A DNA stretch of 64,000 nucleotides. Source: Bradyrhizobium symbiodeficiens. GTDB taxonomy: Bacteria; Pseudomonadota; Alphaproteobacteria; Rhizobiales; Xanthobacteraceae. Shown here piece by piece: positions 56,141 to 62,661 of this stretch. The stretch spans positions 6,946,501 through 7,010,500 of the forward strand of contig NZ_CP029427.2 of NCBI RefSeq assembly GCF_002266465.3. Reading direction: 5' to 3'. Every line of letters begins with the position of its first letter. The stretch's first letter is position 1. The translations under genes and the position numbers were made by a program. The notes below the pieces were generated by a model. The model did no database searches. It worked only from the letters and a program-made list of their open reading frames with translations, and was not told where the DNA came from.

Positions 56141-56564
56141 TCATGCTCTGGAGCACCTCGCCGACCATGGCCAGGTGCGTGCCGTGCCCGGCATATTGCC
56201 GCTTGAGATCCGCGAGATAGGTGTTGGCGACGTTGAGCCGCTGCGCCAGCATTTTTGCGATGAGCACCGCGACGCCCGGCTCCTGCTCGAGGAACGAGGC
56301 CGCATCCTCGAATTCGTAGATGATGGAATCCGAGCAGGCCCGCACCGTCGCCGTATGCGGCTGCCCCAGCAGCACGGACATCTCGCCCAGTACCGCGCCC
56401 GGCTCGGTGACGGTGGCGACCACCATCTCGCCCTTGAGCACTTCGAGCTTGCCCTGGATCAGCACGTAGAGATGGCCGGTGGTACCGCCCTCGGTAACGA
56501 CGACCGCCCCGGCCTCGACCTGCCGTTCGGTCCCGCCCGTGCAATAGTTCAGAACTGCGCGCAT
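56079..56564 (-). CDS. Cyclic-nucleotide-binding-fold protein without DNA-binding domain
   Basis: 161 residues. A single cNMP-binding beta-roll (VVTEGGTTGHLYVLIQGKLEVLKG; PGAVLGEMSVLLGQPHTATV). In the phosphate-binding cassette the Arg that normally contacts the cyclic phosphate (GE.....R.A.V) is His here, so nucleotide binding is doubtful. A helical tail ends the protein; there is no helix-turn-helix. Such proteins often act as sensor subunits or regulators of enzymes. Start 56564 (MRAVLNYC) is preferred to the longer frame. It may be cotranscribed with the GNAT gene upstream. Confidence 0.85.
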   Translation of the reverse strand: MRAVLNYCTGGTERQVEAGAVVVTEGGTTGHLYVLIQGKLEVLKGEMVVATVTEPGAVLGEMSVLLGQPHTATVRACSDSIIYEFEDAASFLEQEPGVAVLIAKMLAQRLNVANTYLADLKRQYAGHGTHLAMVGEVLQSMINLPPVEVSPGSDLQSDPRM

Positions 56565-56642
56565 CCTGCGAAGTCTCCCGTCACGGGTTGCAGTAGAGCA
56601 CGATCCGCGCCGCACCCTTGCTCAAATTTACAGCAAGCCCGG

Positions 56643-57179
56643 CTAACGCGACAAGCGTTTCGCGAGGTGGACCGACTGCCAATCTCCCAGTCCGGTATCC
56701 CTGAAACCTGCCTTCTTCGCCAGGCCGCGCATCTCGGCATTGGTCCGGGCGGTTTCGGCGGCGATCAGCTCGTGACCGAGATCGATCGCGCGCGTTTCCA
56801 TCGCCGTCATCATCTGAAGGCCAAGGCCCATGCGGTGGAAGGCATCGGCGACCGAGATGGCAAATTCGCCGTGGCGGACGGCCTCGTCATAGGCGTATCG
56901 CGCTTCGCCGATGATCCGGCCCTGTCCCTCCTGCCTGAGCTCGGCGAGCAAGGTGAAGTGGTCGAGCCGGTCGGACTTGGCGACGCACTCGGCCGCGACC
57001 GCGGAGAGATCGGTTCGTGCGCCACTGAAGCGCTTGTTGCGCGATATCGTGGAAAGGCCGGTGAAATAGACCGAGAGGCTCTCGACATCGGATTCGCCCG
57101 CGGTCCTGATGCAGACCATGCCCTTCGTTTCGGCCAATTCGACCGGCTCGACGACGGCTCCCGGAAACAGCTGGGACAT
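56643..57179 (-). CDS. GNAT family N-acetyltransferase
   Basis: About 178 residues. The acetyl-CoA binding motif A region (FAISVADAFHRMGLGLQMMTAM) and the following GFRDTGLGDW tail indicate a GNAT fold; some relatives are protein lysine acetyltransferases or amide-forming enzymes. The substrate is unknown. Starts at 57263, 57179 and 57119 are all possible; 57179 (MSQLFPGAVVEP) is preferred by sequence appearance, not by a ribosome site. A perfect palindrome at 57272-57288 lies in its promoter region. Confidence 0.85.
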   Translation of the reverse strand: MSQLFPGAVVEPVELAETKGMVCIRTAGESDVESLSVYFTGLSTISRNKRFSGARTDLSAVAAECVAKSDRLDHFTLLAELRQEGQGRIIGEARYAYDEAVRHGEFAISVADAFHRMGLGLQMMTAMETRAIDLGHELIAAETARTNAEMRGLAKKAGFRDTGLGDWQSVHLAKRLSR

Positions 57180-57271
57180 GCGCGATGCTTTCAGGCAGGT
57201 TGCTGGGACTTGCAGACCTAGCCGAGGCCGCGCACCGGACGCTTGGACGGAGCTGCCAATCATGCGGCTGA

Positions 57272-57288
57272 AAACGAACAGTTCGTTT
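57272..57288. promoter_or_regulatory. Perfect palindrome upstream of the GNAT gene
   Basis: AAACGAAC-A-GTTCGTTT is an exact inverted repeat of eight bases with a one-base centre. Palindromes of this kind are typical operators of TetR-type repressors. It lies between the upps-like gene's stop and the GNAT start. No TetR gene is in this window. Confidence 0.5.
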
Positions 57289-57302
57289 CCATGTGCCGCG
57301 CG

Positions 57303-58040
57303 TCACACACGGGAGAGTGAAGGCACCTCCTCGGGCACGATCGCCTGAAGCCCGCCGAAGCGGCGCTCGCGGCCATGGAATGACGCCAAGGCAGCGGCGA
57401 GATCGCCGGCGTCGAATTCGGGCCACATCCGCTCGGTGAAGTGCAGCTCGGCATAGGCGCCCTCCCAGAGCAGGAAGTCCGACAGCCGCTTCTCGCCCGA
57501 GGTCCGGATGATGAGATCGACGTCGCGCAGGCCGGCTTCGCCGGTGACGAGCTGCGAGAAGGCTTCGCGGGTAAGGCTCGTCAGCGCCGCCGCTTTCGCC
57601 GCGGCATTGAGGATGGCATCACGGGCGGAATAGTCGACGGCGATACGCAAATGCAGCGTGGTGCCTTCAGCGGTGGCGTCTTCGGCACGCGTGATCGCAT
57701 TGGCAATGCCGTCAGGCAACCGGTCGCGGCGGCCGATCACTGTGAGGCGCACGCCGTTCTTGACCAGGCTCTGCACCTCGTTGGCGAGATAGAAGCGCAG
57801 CAAGGTCATCAGCGCCGCGACCTCGGCCTTCGGCCTCCGCCAATTGTCGGTGGAGAAAGCGTAGAGCGTCAGCGTGCCGATGCCCTGTTTTGGCGCGGCC
57901 TCGACGATGCGGCGGATCGCCTCGACACCGGCCTCGTGGCCGCGCACGCGCGACAGGCCGCGCCGCGTCGCCCATCGTCCGTTGCCGTCCATGATGATGC
58001 CGACATGAAGCTTCTCGTTGCGGGACGCACCACTTTGCAT
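57303..58040 (-). CDS. Isoprenyl transferase, UppS-like (undecaprenyl diphosphate synthase family)
   Basis: 245 residues. Signature motifs: IIMDGNGRWA, FSTDNWRRP (usual Glu replaced by Asp) and RTSGEKRLSDFLLWEGAYAE. The enzyme condenses isopentenyl units in cis to make polyprenyl diphosphate. It is not next to dxr/cdsA, where the essential uppS normally lies, so it may be a second paralogue with a specialised product. The ATG at 58040 follows GGAG by about 9 bases; an in-frame TTG at 58058 is less likely. The ATG itself lies inside an ACTTTG-N5-CAAAGT palindrome, so repressor binding would block both promoter and ribosome entry. It follows the winged-helix regulator gene on the same strand. 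Confidence 0.9.
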   Translation of the reverse strand: MQSGASRNEKLHVGIIMDGNGRWATRRGLSRVRGHEAGVEAIRRIVEAAPKQGIGTLTLYAFSTDNWRRPKAEVAALMTLLRFYLANEVQSLVKNGVRLTVIGRRDRLPDGIANAITRAEDATAEGTTLHLRIAVDYSARDAILNAAAKAAALTSLTREAFSQLVTGEAGLRDVDLIIRTSGEKRLSDFLLWEGAYAELHFTERMWPEFDAGDLAAALASFHGRERRFGGLQAIVPEEVPSLSRV

Positions 58041-58048
58041 CGCAAAGT
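58032..58048. promoter_or_regulatory. ACTTTG-N5-CAAAGT palindrome over the UppS-like start codon
   Basis: ACTTTG-CATCG-CAAAGT; the start codon (58038-58040) is in its spacer. On the reverse complement, the copy at 59098-59114 reads ACTTTG-CATCA-CAAAGT, so 16 of 17 bases agree. It is the candidate operator of the winged-helix regulator encoded just upstream. Confidence 0.65.
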
Positions 58049-58071
58049 CTCCGGTCAAAAAAGGGGAAGGA

Positions 58072-58449
58072 TCAGGTCGAGACGATACCGAGGCGACCGA
58101 GCGGCGGCGCCTCGCGACCGGCGGCCTTGGCGGCGTCGCGCACCAGGCGCTCGAGCACGGCGAGATAGTCGAGGAAGCGGCGGCGCCCGGTCTTGGTGAG
58201 GCGGCAGGTGGTGTGCGGGCGGTTGCCCTCGTAGCCCTTGGTCACCTCGACGAGGCCGGCCTCCTGCAGCACGCCGAGATGCCGGCTGAGATTGCCGTCG
58301 GTGAGGCCGCAGAGCTGCTTGAGGTCGGCGAATGCCAGCCCCTTGGGATGCGCCATCAGCGAGGTCAGAAGCCCGAGCCTCGCCTTCTCGTGGATCACAC
58401 GGTCGAGCCCTTCATAGGAGAAGGGCGCGCTGTCAATCTTCGACATCAT
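58072..58449 (-). CDS. Winged-helix transcriptional regulator (HTH_34/PF13601-type)
   Basis: About 125 residues. LDRVIHEKARLGLLTSLMAHPKGLAFADLKQLCGLTDGNLSRHLGVLQEAGLVEV is written here only by its key parts: a helix-turn-helix around residues 30-55 and a wing near residue 70 (KGYEGNRPHTTCRLTK). Regulators of this family usually sit behind a small membrane protein gene and autoregulate. Here it overlaps the end of the membrane-protein gene by 17 bases, with GGAG before adjacent ATGs at 58449 and 58446. The likely binding site is the palindrome found twice nearby. Confidence 0.9.
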   Translation of the reverse strand: MMSKIDSAPFSYEGLDRVIHEKARLGLLTSLMAHPKGLAFADLKQLCGLTDGNLSRHLGVLQEAGLVEVTKGYEGNRPHTTCRLTKTGRRRFLDYLAVLERLVRDAAKAAGREAPPLGRLGIVST

Positions 58450-59050
58450 GGTCTCCGGATGCGACATAGAGAATGGCCGCCATCACCGACTGCCCGATCA
58501 CGAAGGGCAGGCCCATGGTCCATGGCGACAGCGTATGGGTCTGGCTCGCGAGCACCACCACCGCGAAGCCGGACACGAAATACCAGGCGCCGGCGAGCGC
58601 GACAGTGCGCGGCAGCGAGCGGACGGAGGCGAAAATGCCGAGTGACACCAGGATCTGCCACAGGCCCGGGAGCAGCCACAGCGTCTCGCCCGCGAACTTC
58701 CACAACACCACCGCGAGCAGCACACCGGCAACGCCTGCCGGCAGGAACTGCTCGACCGCCTGGTGGATCATGGCGTCGGCCAGACCCGAATGATGGCGGC
58801 GCGAACGCGCGCGCATCTCGATCCCGATCATCAGGACGGAGAGCGCGGCAGCGATGAACCAGCCGAAGAAGAAGCCGAGCGGCTCGCCGGTGGGATCGCC
58901 CAGCAGCCAGAATTGCAGGATAGCGGTGAGCAGCGCGACGGCGCCGGTCGCGGCCATCGTCGCGGGGCCGTAACCGCGGAACGCGGTACCGGCCGCAATC
59001 TGGCTGCGGATCGCTCCGATATCGGCCAGTGCCTTGTCGAGATCGCGCAA
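58433..59050 (-). CDS. Membrane protein cotranscribed with the winged-helix regulator
   Basis: 205 residues with about five membrane helices after a short amphipathic N-terminus (MRDLDKALADIGAIRSQIAA). Function unknown; the pattern of a membrane protein followed by an overlapping winged-helix gene is a recurring pair. The start appears to be TTG at 59050, with GAGG 9 bases upstream. The palindrome ACTTTG-N5-CAAAGT lies about 50 bases upstream of the start. Confidence 0.85.
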   Translation of the reverse strand: MRDLDKALADIGAIRSQIAAGTAFRGYGPATMAATGAVALLTAILQFWLLGDPTGEPLGFFFGWFIAAALSVLMIGIEMRARSRRHHSGLADAMIHQAVEQFLPAGVAGVLLAVVLWKFAGETLWLLPGLWQILVSLGIFASVRSLPRTVALAGAWYFVSGFAVVVLASQTHTLSPWTMGLPFVIGQSVMAAILYVASGDHDVED

Positions 59051-59097
59051 CCCCAGAACCTCGTTCCGCCCGTGTTTCCGGGATTGCCCGTCCCGTT

Positions 59098-59114
59098 ACT
59101 TTGTGATGCAAAGT
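59098..59114. promoter_or_regulatory. ACTTTG-N5-CAAAGT palindrome in the divergent promoter region
   Basis: ACTTTG-TGATG-CAAAGT, extended by one more T/A pair on each side (59097-59115). It is located between the leftward membrane-protein/regulator operon (start 59050) and the rightward protease gene (start 59244), so it could control one or both. Confidence 0.65.
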
Positions 59115-59243
59115 ATATGGCACTGCAAAGCAAACGCAAGCCGAAAGTCGCCGCGAGCGGATTCCGCCGGCCCGGACAACTGCCGGTTGCGCACCCCGTG
59201 CTCCCGTAGATAAGATACCGTCCAAGAGCGCCGGGGGGCTGTT

Positions 59244-60491
59244 ATGTGGCTTAAGTCGTTGATCATCGCGTCCTTGTTGCAGGTCGGTATTGCCGGAGCC
59301 GCCAATGCGGCGGGACCGTTCGGCAGCGTCAATATCGGCAACTGGATCGGCGGCGCATTCAGCAATGACCAGACCGGCGCCTTCTCCCATTGCGCCGCGA
59401 CGACGCCTTATGCGAACGGCGTCATCCTCGTCGTAAGCCAGAATTCCGCCGGCACCTGGTCACTCGCTTTTGCGAGTCCCAGCTACCGCTTCAACAAGGG
59501 CGAGAACGCCGCGATCGACGTGACCTTTGACGGACGGGAGCAGGCCAGGCTGTACGCGACGGCGTATCAGTCCAACATGCTCACGGCCATCATGCCGCTG
59601 AATGTCGTGCGTACGTTCCAGAAGGCGAGCCTGATGGTCGCAACAGCCGGCCGCGCCGTTCTGAATTTCGACCTGACATCGACCGGGCCGGTCATCGCGG
59701 CATTGGCCAATTGCGCAAGCAAGGTGAAAGCCGACGGGCTCGACAAGGCCGGCGACTTCACCAAGATTGCGGCGAAGCCCGCCGTGGCCGGCGACAAGCA
59801 AGGCGCGCCTCCTGCCAAGCCGGGACGAACCGGAACCTTCACCGGCACTGGCTTTGTGGTCAGTCCCAACGGACATATCGTCACCAACAGCCACGTGATC
59901 GATAGCTGCACCGGGGATATCAAGGGCAATCTCGCCGGTGAGGCCGCGATGGTTCTGCGCGTCGTCTCCAGCGACGCGACCAACGATCTCGCGCTGCTGC
60001 AGGCGCCGTCAACGGCAGCGTTCAAGGATTTTGCGAAGATCAGGGACCGCTCGATGCACTCCGGCGACTCGGTGGTGGCCATCGGCTTCCCGCTGCACGG
60101 CTATCTCTCCTCCGACCTGACCGTGACGACGGGAATCGTCAGCTCACTCAGCGGCTTCCGCAATCACACCGGACGTTTGCAGATCAGCGCGGCGATTCAA
60201 GCGGGCAACAGTGGGGGCCCCTTGTTCGACCTGTCCGGCCAAGTCGCAGGCATCGTCGTTGCAAAGCTCAACGCGCTCAGGATGATCAGGGAAACCGGGC
60301 AGCTGACGGAGAATATCAACTTCGCCATCAAGACCGGCGCGCTGCGCGACTTCCTCGACAACTCCGTGGTGCCCTACCAGACCGCAGAGCCCAAGGGGGA
60401 ACTGAAGACTGCCGACATCGCCGCCAACGCCCGCGCCTACACGATGCTGATCTCGTGTACCGGCACGGAACAGGCGGACGCGAAGCGGTAA
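59244..60491 (+). CDS. Secreted trypsin-like serine protease (S1C-like) with unknown N-terminal domain
   Basis: 415 residues. A signal peptide (residues 1-22, ending AANA|AG) directs export. Residues 23-190 form a beta-rich domain of unknown type. The protease domain has the catalytic His in VTNSHVID, Asp in TNDLALLQ and Ser in QAGNSGGPLFD; no PDZ domain follows, unlike DegP. The C-terminal tail ends with a short Cys-containing segment. It lies beside the winged-helix operon, in the divergent direction. The substrate is unknown. Confidence 0.9.
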   Translation: MWLKSLIIASLLQVGIAGAANAAGPFGSVNIGNWIGGAFSNDQTGAFSHCAATTPYANGVILVVSQNSAGTWSLAFASPSYRFNKGENAAIDVTFDGREQARLYATAYQSNMLTAIMPLNVVRTFQKASLMVATAGRAVLNFDLTSTGPVIAALANCASKVKADGLDKAGDFTKIAAKPAVAGDKQGAPPAKPGRTGTFTGTGFVVSPNGHIVTNSHVIDSCTGDIKGNLAGEAAMVLRVVSSDATNDLALLQAPSTAAFKDFAKIRDRSMHSGDSVVAIGFPLHGYLSSDLTVTTGIVSSLSGFRNHTGRLQISAAIQAGNSGGPLFDLSGQVAGIVVAKLNALRMIRETGQLTENINFAIKTGALRDFLDNSVVPYQTAEPKGELKTADIAANARAYTMLISCTGTEQADAKR

Positions 60492-60503
60492 ACCGCTCTG
60501 CCC

Positions 60504-60782
60504 TCAATACGGAGCGACGGGCCGCCCACGCCGCTGCGGCCGCGGTTGCGCCGGCTGCCCCTGACCGTAGGCGAAGCGCGGATTGCGATCGCAGTACAGC
60601 AGCCGGCCGGACACGCTGGCCTGGCATTGTTCATAGGTGCTGTAGGCGCATTCGCCGGGATAGTCATATTCACCGCCCTGGGCGCACCACGGATAGTCAC
60701 GGGCGGCCGCGGGCGTGATGGTGGCGAAACCAGCCAGGACCACCGCACCGAAAGTCAGCAGCACCAATTGCGTCTTGCGCAT
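60504..60782 (-). CDS. DUF3551 domain-containing secreted protein
   Basis: 92 residues. A signal peptide (residues 1-27, ending TPAAA|RDYPWC) and four to five cysteines in the block YPWCAQGGEYDYPGECAYS and TYEQCQASVSGRLLYC mark the DUF3551 family, which is abundant in Bradyrhizobium. GAGGAG lies 6 bases before the ATG at 60782. A small periplasmic protein of unknown function. Convergent with the protease gene, 12 bases apart. Confidence 0.92.
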   Translation of the reverse strand: MRKTQLVLLTFGAVVLAGFATITPAAARDYPWCAQGGEYDYPGECAYSTYEQCQASVSGRLLYCDRNPRFAYGQGQPAQPRPQRRGRPVAPY

Positions 60783-60875
60783 GATCACTCCTCTTTGGCT
60801 GGCACGAGATACGGCGCCATCTATCATCAGGTTTCGCCGCGCCGCTTTATTCCAGATCAACCGAACAAAGCACGC

Positions 60876-60905
60876 AAGAAAAAAGCCCTGCCATGCGGCA
60901 GGGCT
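60876..60905 (-). terminator. Intrinsic terminator of the TTT-type binding protein gene
   Basis: AGCCCTGCC (60884-60892) and GGCAGGGCT (60897-60905) form a perfect 9-bp stem with a 4-base loop. On the minus strand it is followed by a run of six T's, and it lies 26 bases after the stop of the gene ending at 60931. Confidence 0.9.
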
Positions 60906-60930
60906 CGATTTTCCGGCTATCACAAGATCG

Positions 60931-61905
60931 CTACTCGACCTTCAGGCCGGCGAACTCGACGACCTTCTTCCACTTCTCGGTCTCGGCCTTGATCTCCTCG
61001 CCGAACGCCTCGGGCGTCTGCACCCGCGGGTCGCCGCCGAGCTCGACCAGACGCTTGGTCATGTCGGGCTCCTTCATCAGCGCGTTGACCTCGGTATTGA
61101 GCTTGGCGATGATCTCCTTCGGCGTGTTCTTCGGTGCGCCCATGCCGAACAGCGCGCTGGCCTCGTAGCCCTTGACGGTGTCGGCGATCGGCTGCACGTC
61201 GGGCAATTGCGGCGAACGTTCCGTGGTGGTGACGCCGATGGCGCGAAGCGAGCCGGAGCGGATGTGCTGGATGATCGAGGGCATGTTGTCGAAGATCACC
61301 TGCACCTGGCCGCCGAGCATGTCGGTGATCGCGGGCGCCGCGCCGCGATAGGGCACGTGCTGCATCTTGCAGCCGGTCATGGCCATGAACATCTCGCCGG
61401 ACAGATGCACCGAGGTGCCGTTGCCGGACGAAGCCATGTTGACCTTGCCGGGATTGGCCTTCACGTATTCGATGAACTCGGCGACGTTCTTGGCCGGCAC
61501 GTCCTTGTTGACGGTCATCACGTTCGGTACGCGCTGGAACGAGGCGACCGGCGCGATGTCGTTCACGAAGTTGAACTTGAGATTCTTGTAGAGCGAGGCG
61601 TTGATGTAGTTGGCCGGGTTGACCAGCTGCAGCGTGTAGCCGTCGGGCTCGGCATTGACGACCGATTCGGTGCCGATGTTGTTGCCGGCACCAGGCTTGT
61701 TCTCGATCACGAATTGCTGGCCGAGCTTCTCGGAAAGCCGCTGGCCGATCAGTCGCGCCAGGATGTCGGTGGCGCCACCCGGCGGATAGCCGACCACCCA
61801 TTTCACCGGGTGGGCCGGATAATCGGCGGCAAGGGCCTTCGACAGCGGGGTGGCTGCAAGCGGACTGGCGGCGAGCAGGCCCAGCGCGGTACGGCGAGTG
61901 ATCAT
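60931..61905 (-). CDS. Tripartite tricarboxylate transporter-type substrate-binding protein (Bug family)
   Basis: 324 residues. The N-terminus MITRRTALGLLAASPLAATP has the twin-Arg pattern of a Tat signal peptide. The mature protein has the Bug family blocks VVGYPPGGATDILARLIGQR, ENKPGAGNNIGTESV and VPYRGAAPAITDMLGGQVQV. It binds a carboxylate or similar ligand in the periplasm. No TctA/TctB membrane genes are adjacent, so it is an orphan receptor, as is common for this family. ATG 61905 is chosen because it begins the signal peptide. Confidence 0.93.
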   Translation of the reverse strand: MITRRTALGLLAASPLAATPLSKALAADYPAHPVKWVVGYPPGGATDILARLIGQRLSEKLGQQFVIENKPGAGNNIGTESVVNAEPDGYTLQLVNPANYINASLYKNLKFNFVNDIAPVASFQRVPNVMTVNKDVPAKNVAEFIEYVKANPGKVNMASSGNGTSVHLSGEMFMAMTGCKMQHVPYRGAAPAITDMLGGQVQVIFDNMPSIIQHIRSGSLRAIGVTTTERSPQLPDVQPIADTVKGYEASALFGMGAPKNTPKEIIAKLNTEVNALMKEPDMTKRLVELGGDPRVQTPEAFGEEIKAETEKWKKVVEFAGLKVE

Positions 61906-62029
61906 CTCAAGGGTTCTCCCAGTGTTGTTATTGAAAGCCGGATGTCTTGAAAATCGAGTCGGCGCGGTTGTAACAAAGCTTGCCGCAGGCGGAAAGTGCG
62001 CGGGGCGCATCACGACGAAAGGATAAGGC

Positions 62030-62440
62030 ATGGTGGTCAAGATCGAAGCTCTCGATCATCTCGTGATCAATGTCTCCGACGTCGCGGCCACCACCGAGTG
62101 GTACGGCAGGATTCTCGGCATGGAAGTCAAGGTATTCGACCCCGGCGGCGGCAAAGCGCCGCGGACTTCGCTTCACTTTGGTAACCAGAAGATCAACGTC
62201 CGGCCGCGCGATGCCGACAAGGTGGAGTGGTTCACCGCCGATCACCAGACCGCCGGCAGCGAGGATCTCTGCTTCCTCACCTCGGCTTCGCCTGGCGAGG
62301 TGGTGGCGCATTTGCGGGCACACGGCGTCGCGATCGAGGAAGGCCCGGTTCTCAAGCAGGGCGCGCGCGGCACGCTGCGCTCGGTCTATTGCCGTGACCC
62401 GGATGGGAGCCTGATCGAGATTTCATCGTACGAGAATTAG
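62030..62440 (+). CDS. VOC family protein (glyoxalase/dioxygenase-like)
   Basis: 136 residues, one full VOC module. The first metal ligand region is ALDHLVINVSDV, and later EDLCFLT and DPDGSLIEISSY give the typical His/Glu pattern. The enzyme could be a glyoxalase, dioxygenase or fosfomycin-type protein; the substrate is not determinable. It is divergent from the Bug-type gene. Confidence 0.92.
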   Translation: MVVKIEALDHLVINVSDVAATTEWYGRILGMEVKVFDPGGGKAPRTSLHFGNQKINVRPRDADKVEWFTADHQTAGSEDLCFLTSASPGEVVAHLRAHGVAIEEGPVLKQGARGTLRSVYCRDPDGSLIEISSYEN

Positions 62441-62444
62441 GCTC

Positions 62445-62526
62445 CGTCATTCCGGGGCGGTGCGTAGCACCGAACCCGGAATCTCGAGATTCCGGATCTG
62501 GTCCTTTGGACCATCCCGGAATGACG
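62445..62526. repeat. Dispersed palindromic repeat, CATTCCGGGGCG type
   Basis: CGTCATTCCGGGGCGGTGCG at the left and CCATCCCGGAATGACG at the right, with an inner palindrome AATCTCGAGATT and an inner pair TGGTCC / GGACCA. It lies between the VOC gene and the acyl-CoA ligase gene. Confidence 0.75.
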
Positions 62527-62661
62527 AAGGAGAGAACGAGCACGCTGTCACTGCCCAGCGCGCGCCATCCCCTCATTTGCTCCCCGCTTCATCCGATGGC
62601 AGGAAGACGCAATCATCAAAAGGCAGCCGCCATCAAGATGCAGGCTGCACGGGGAGGAGCC

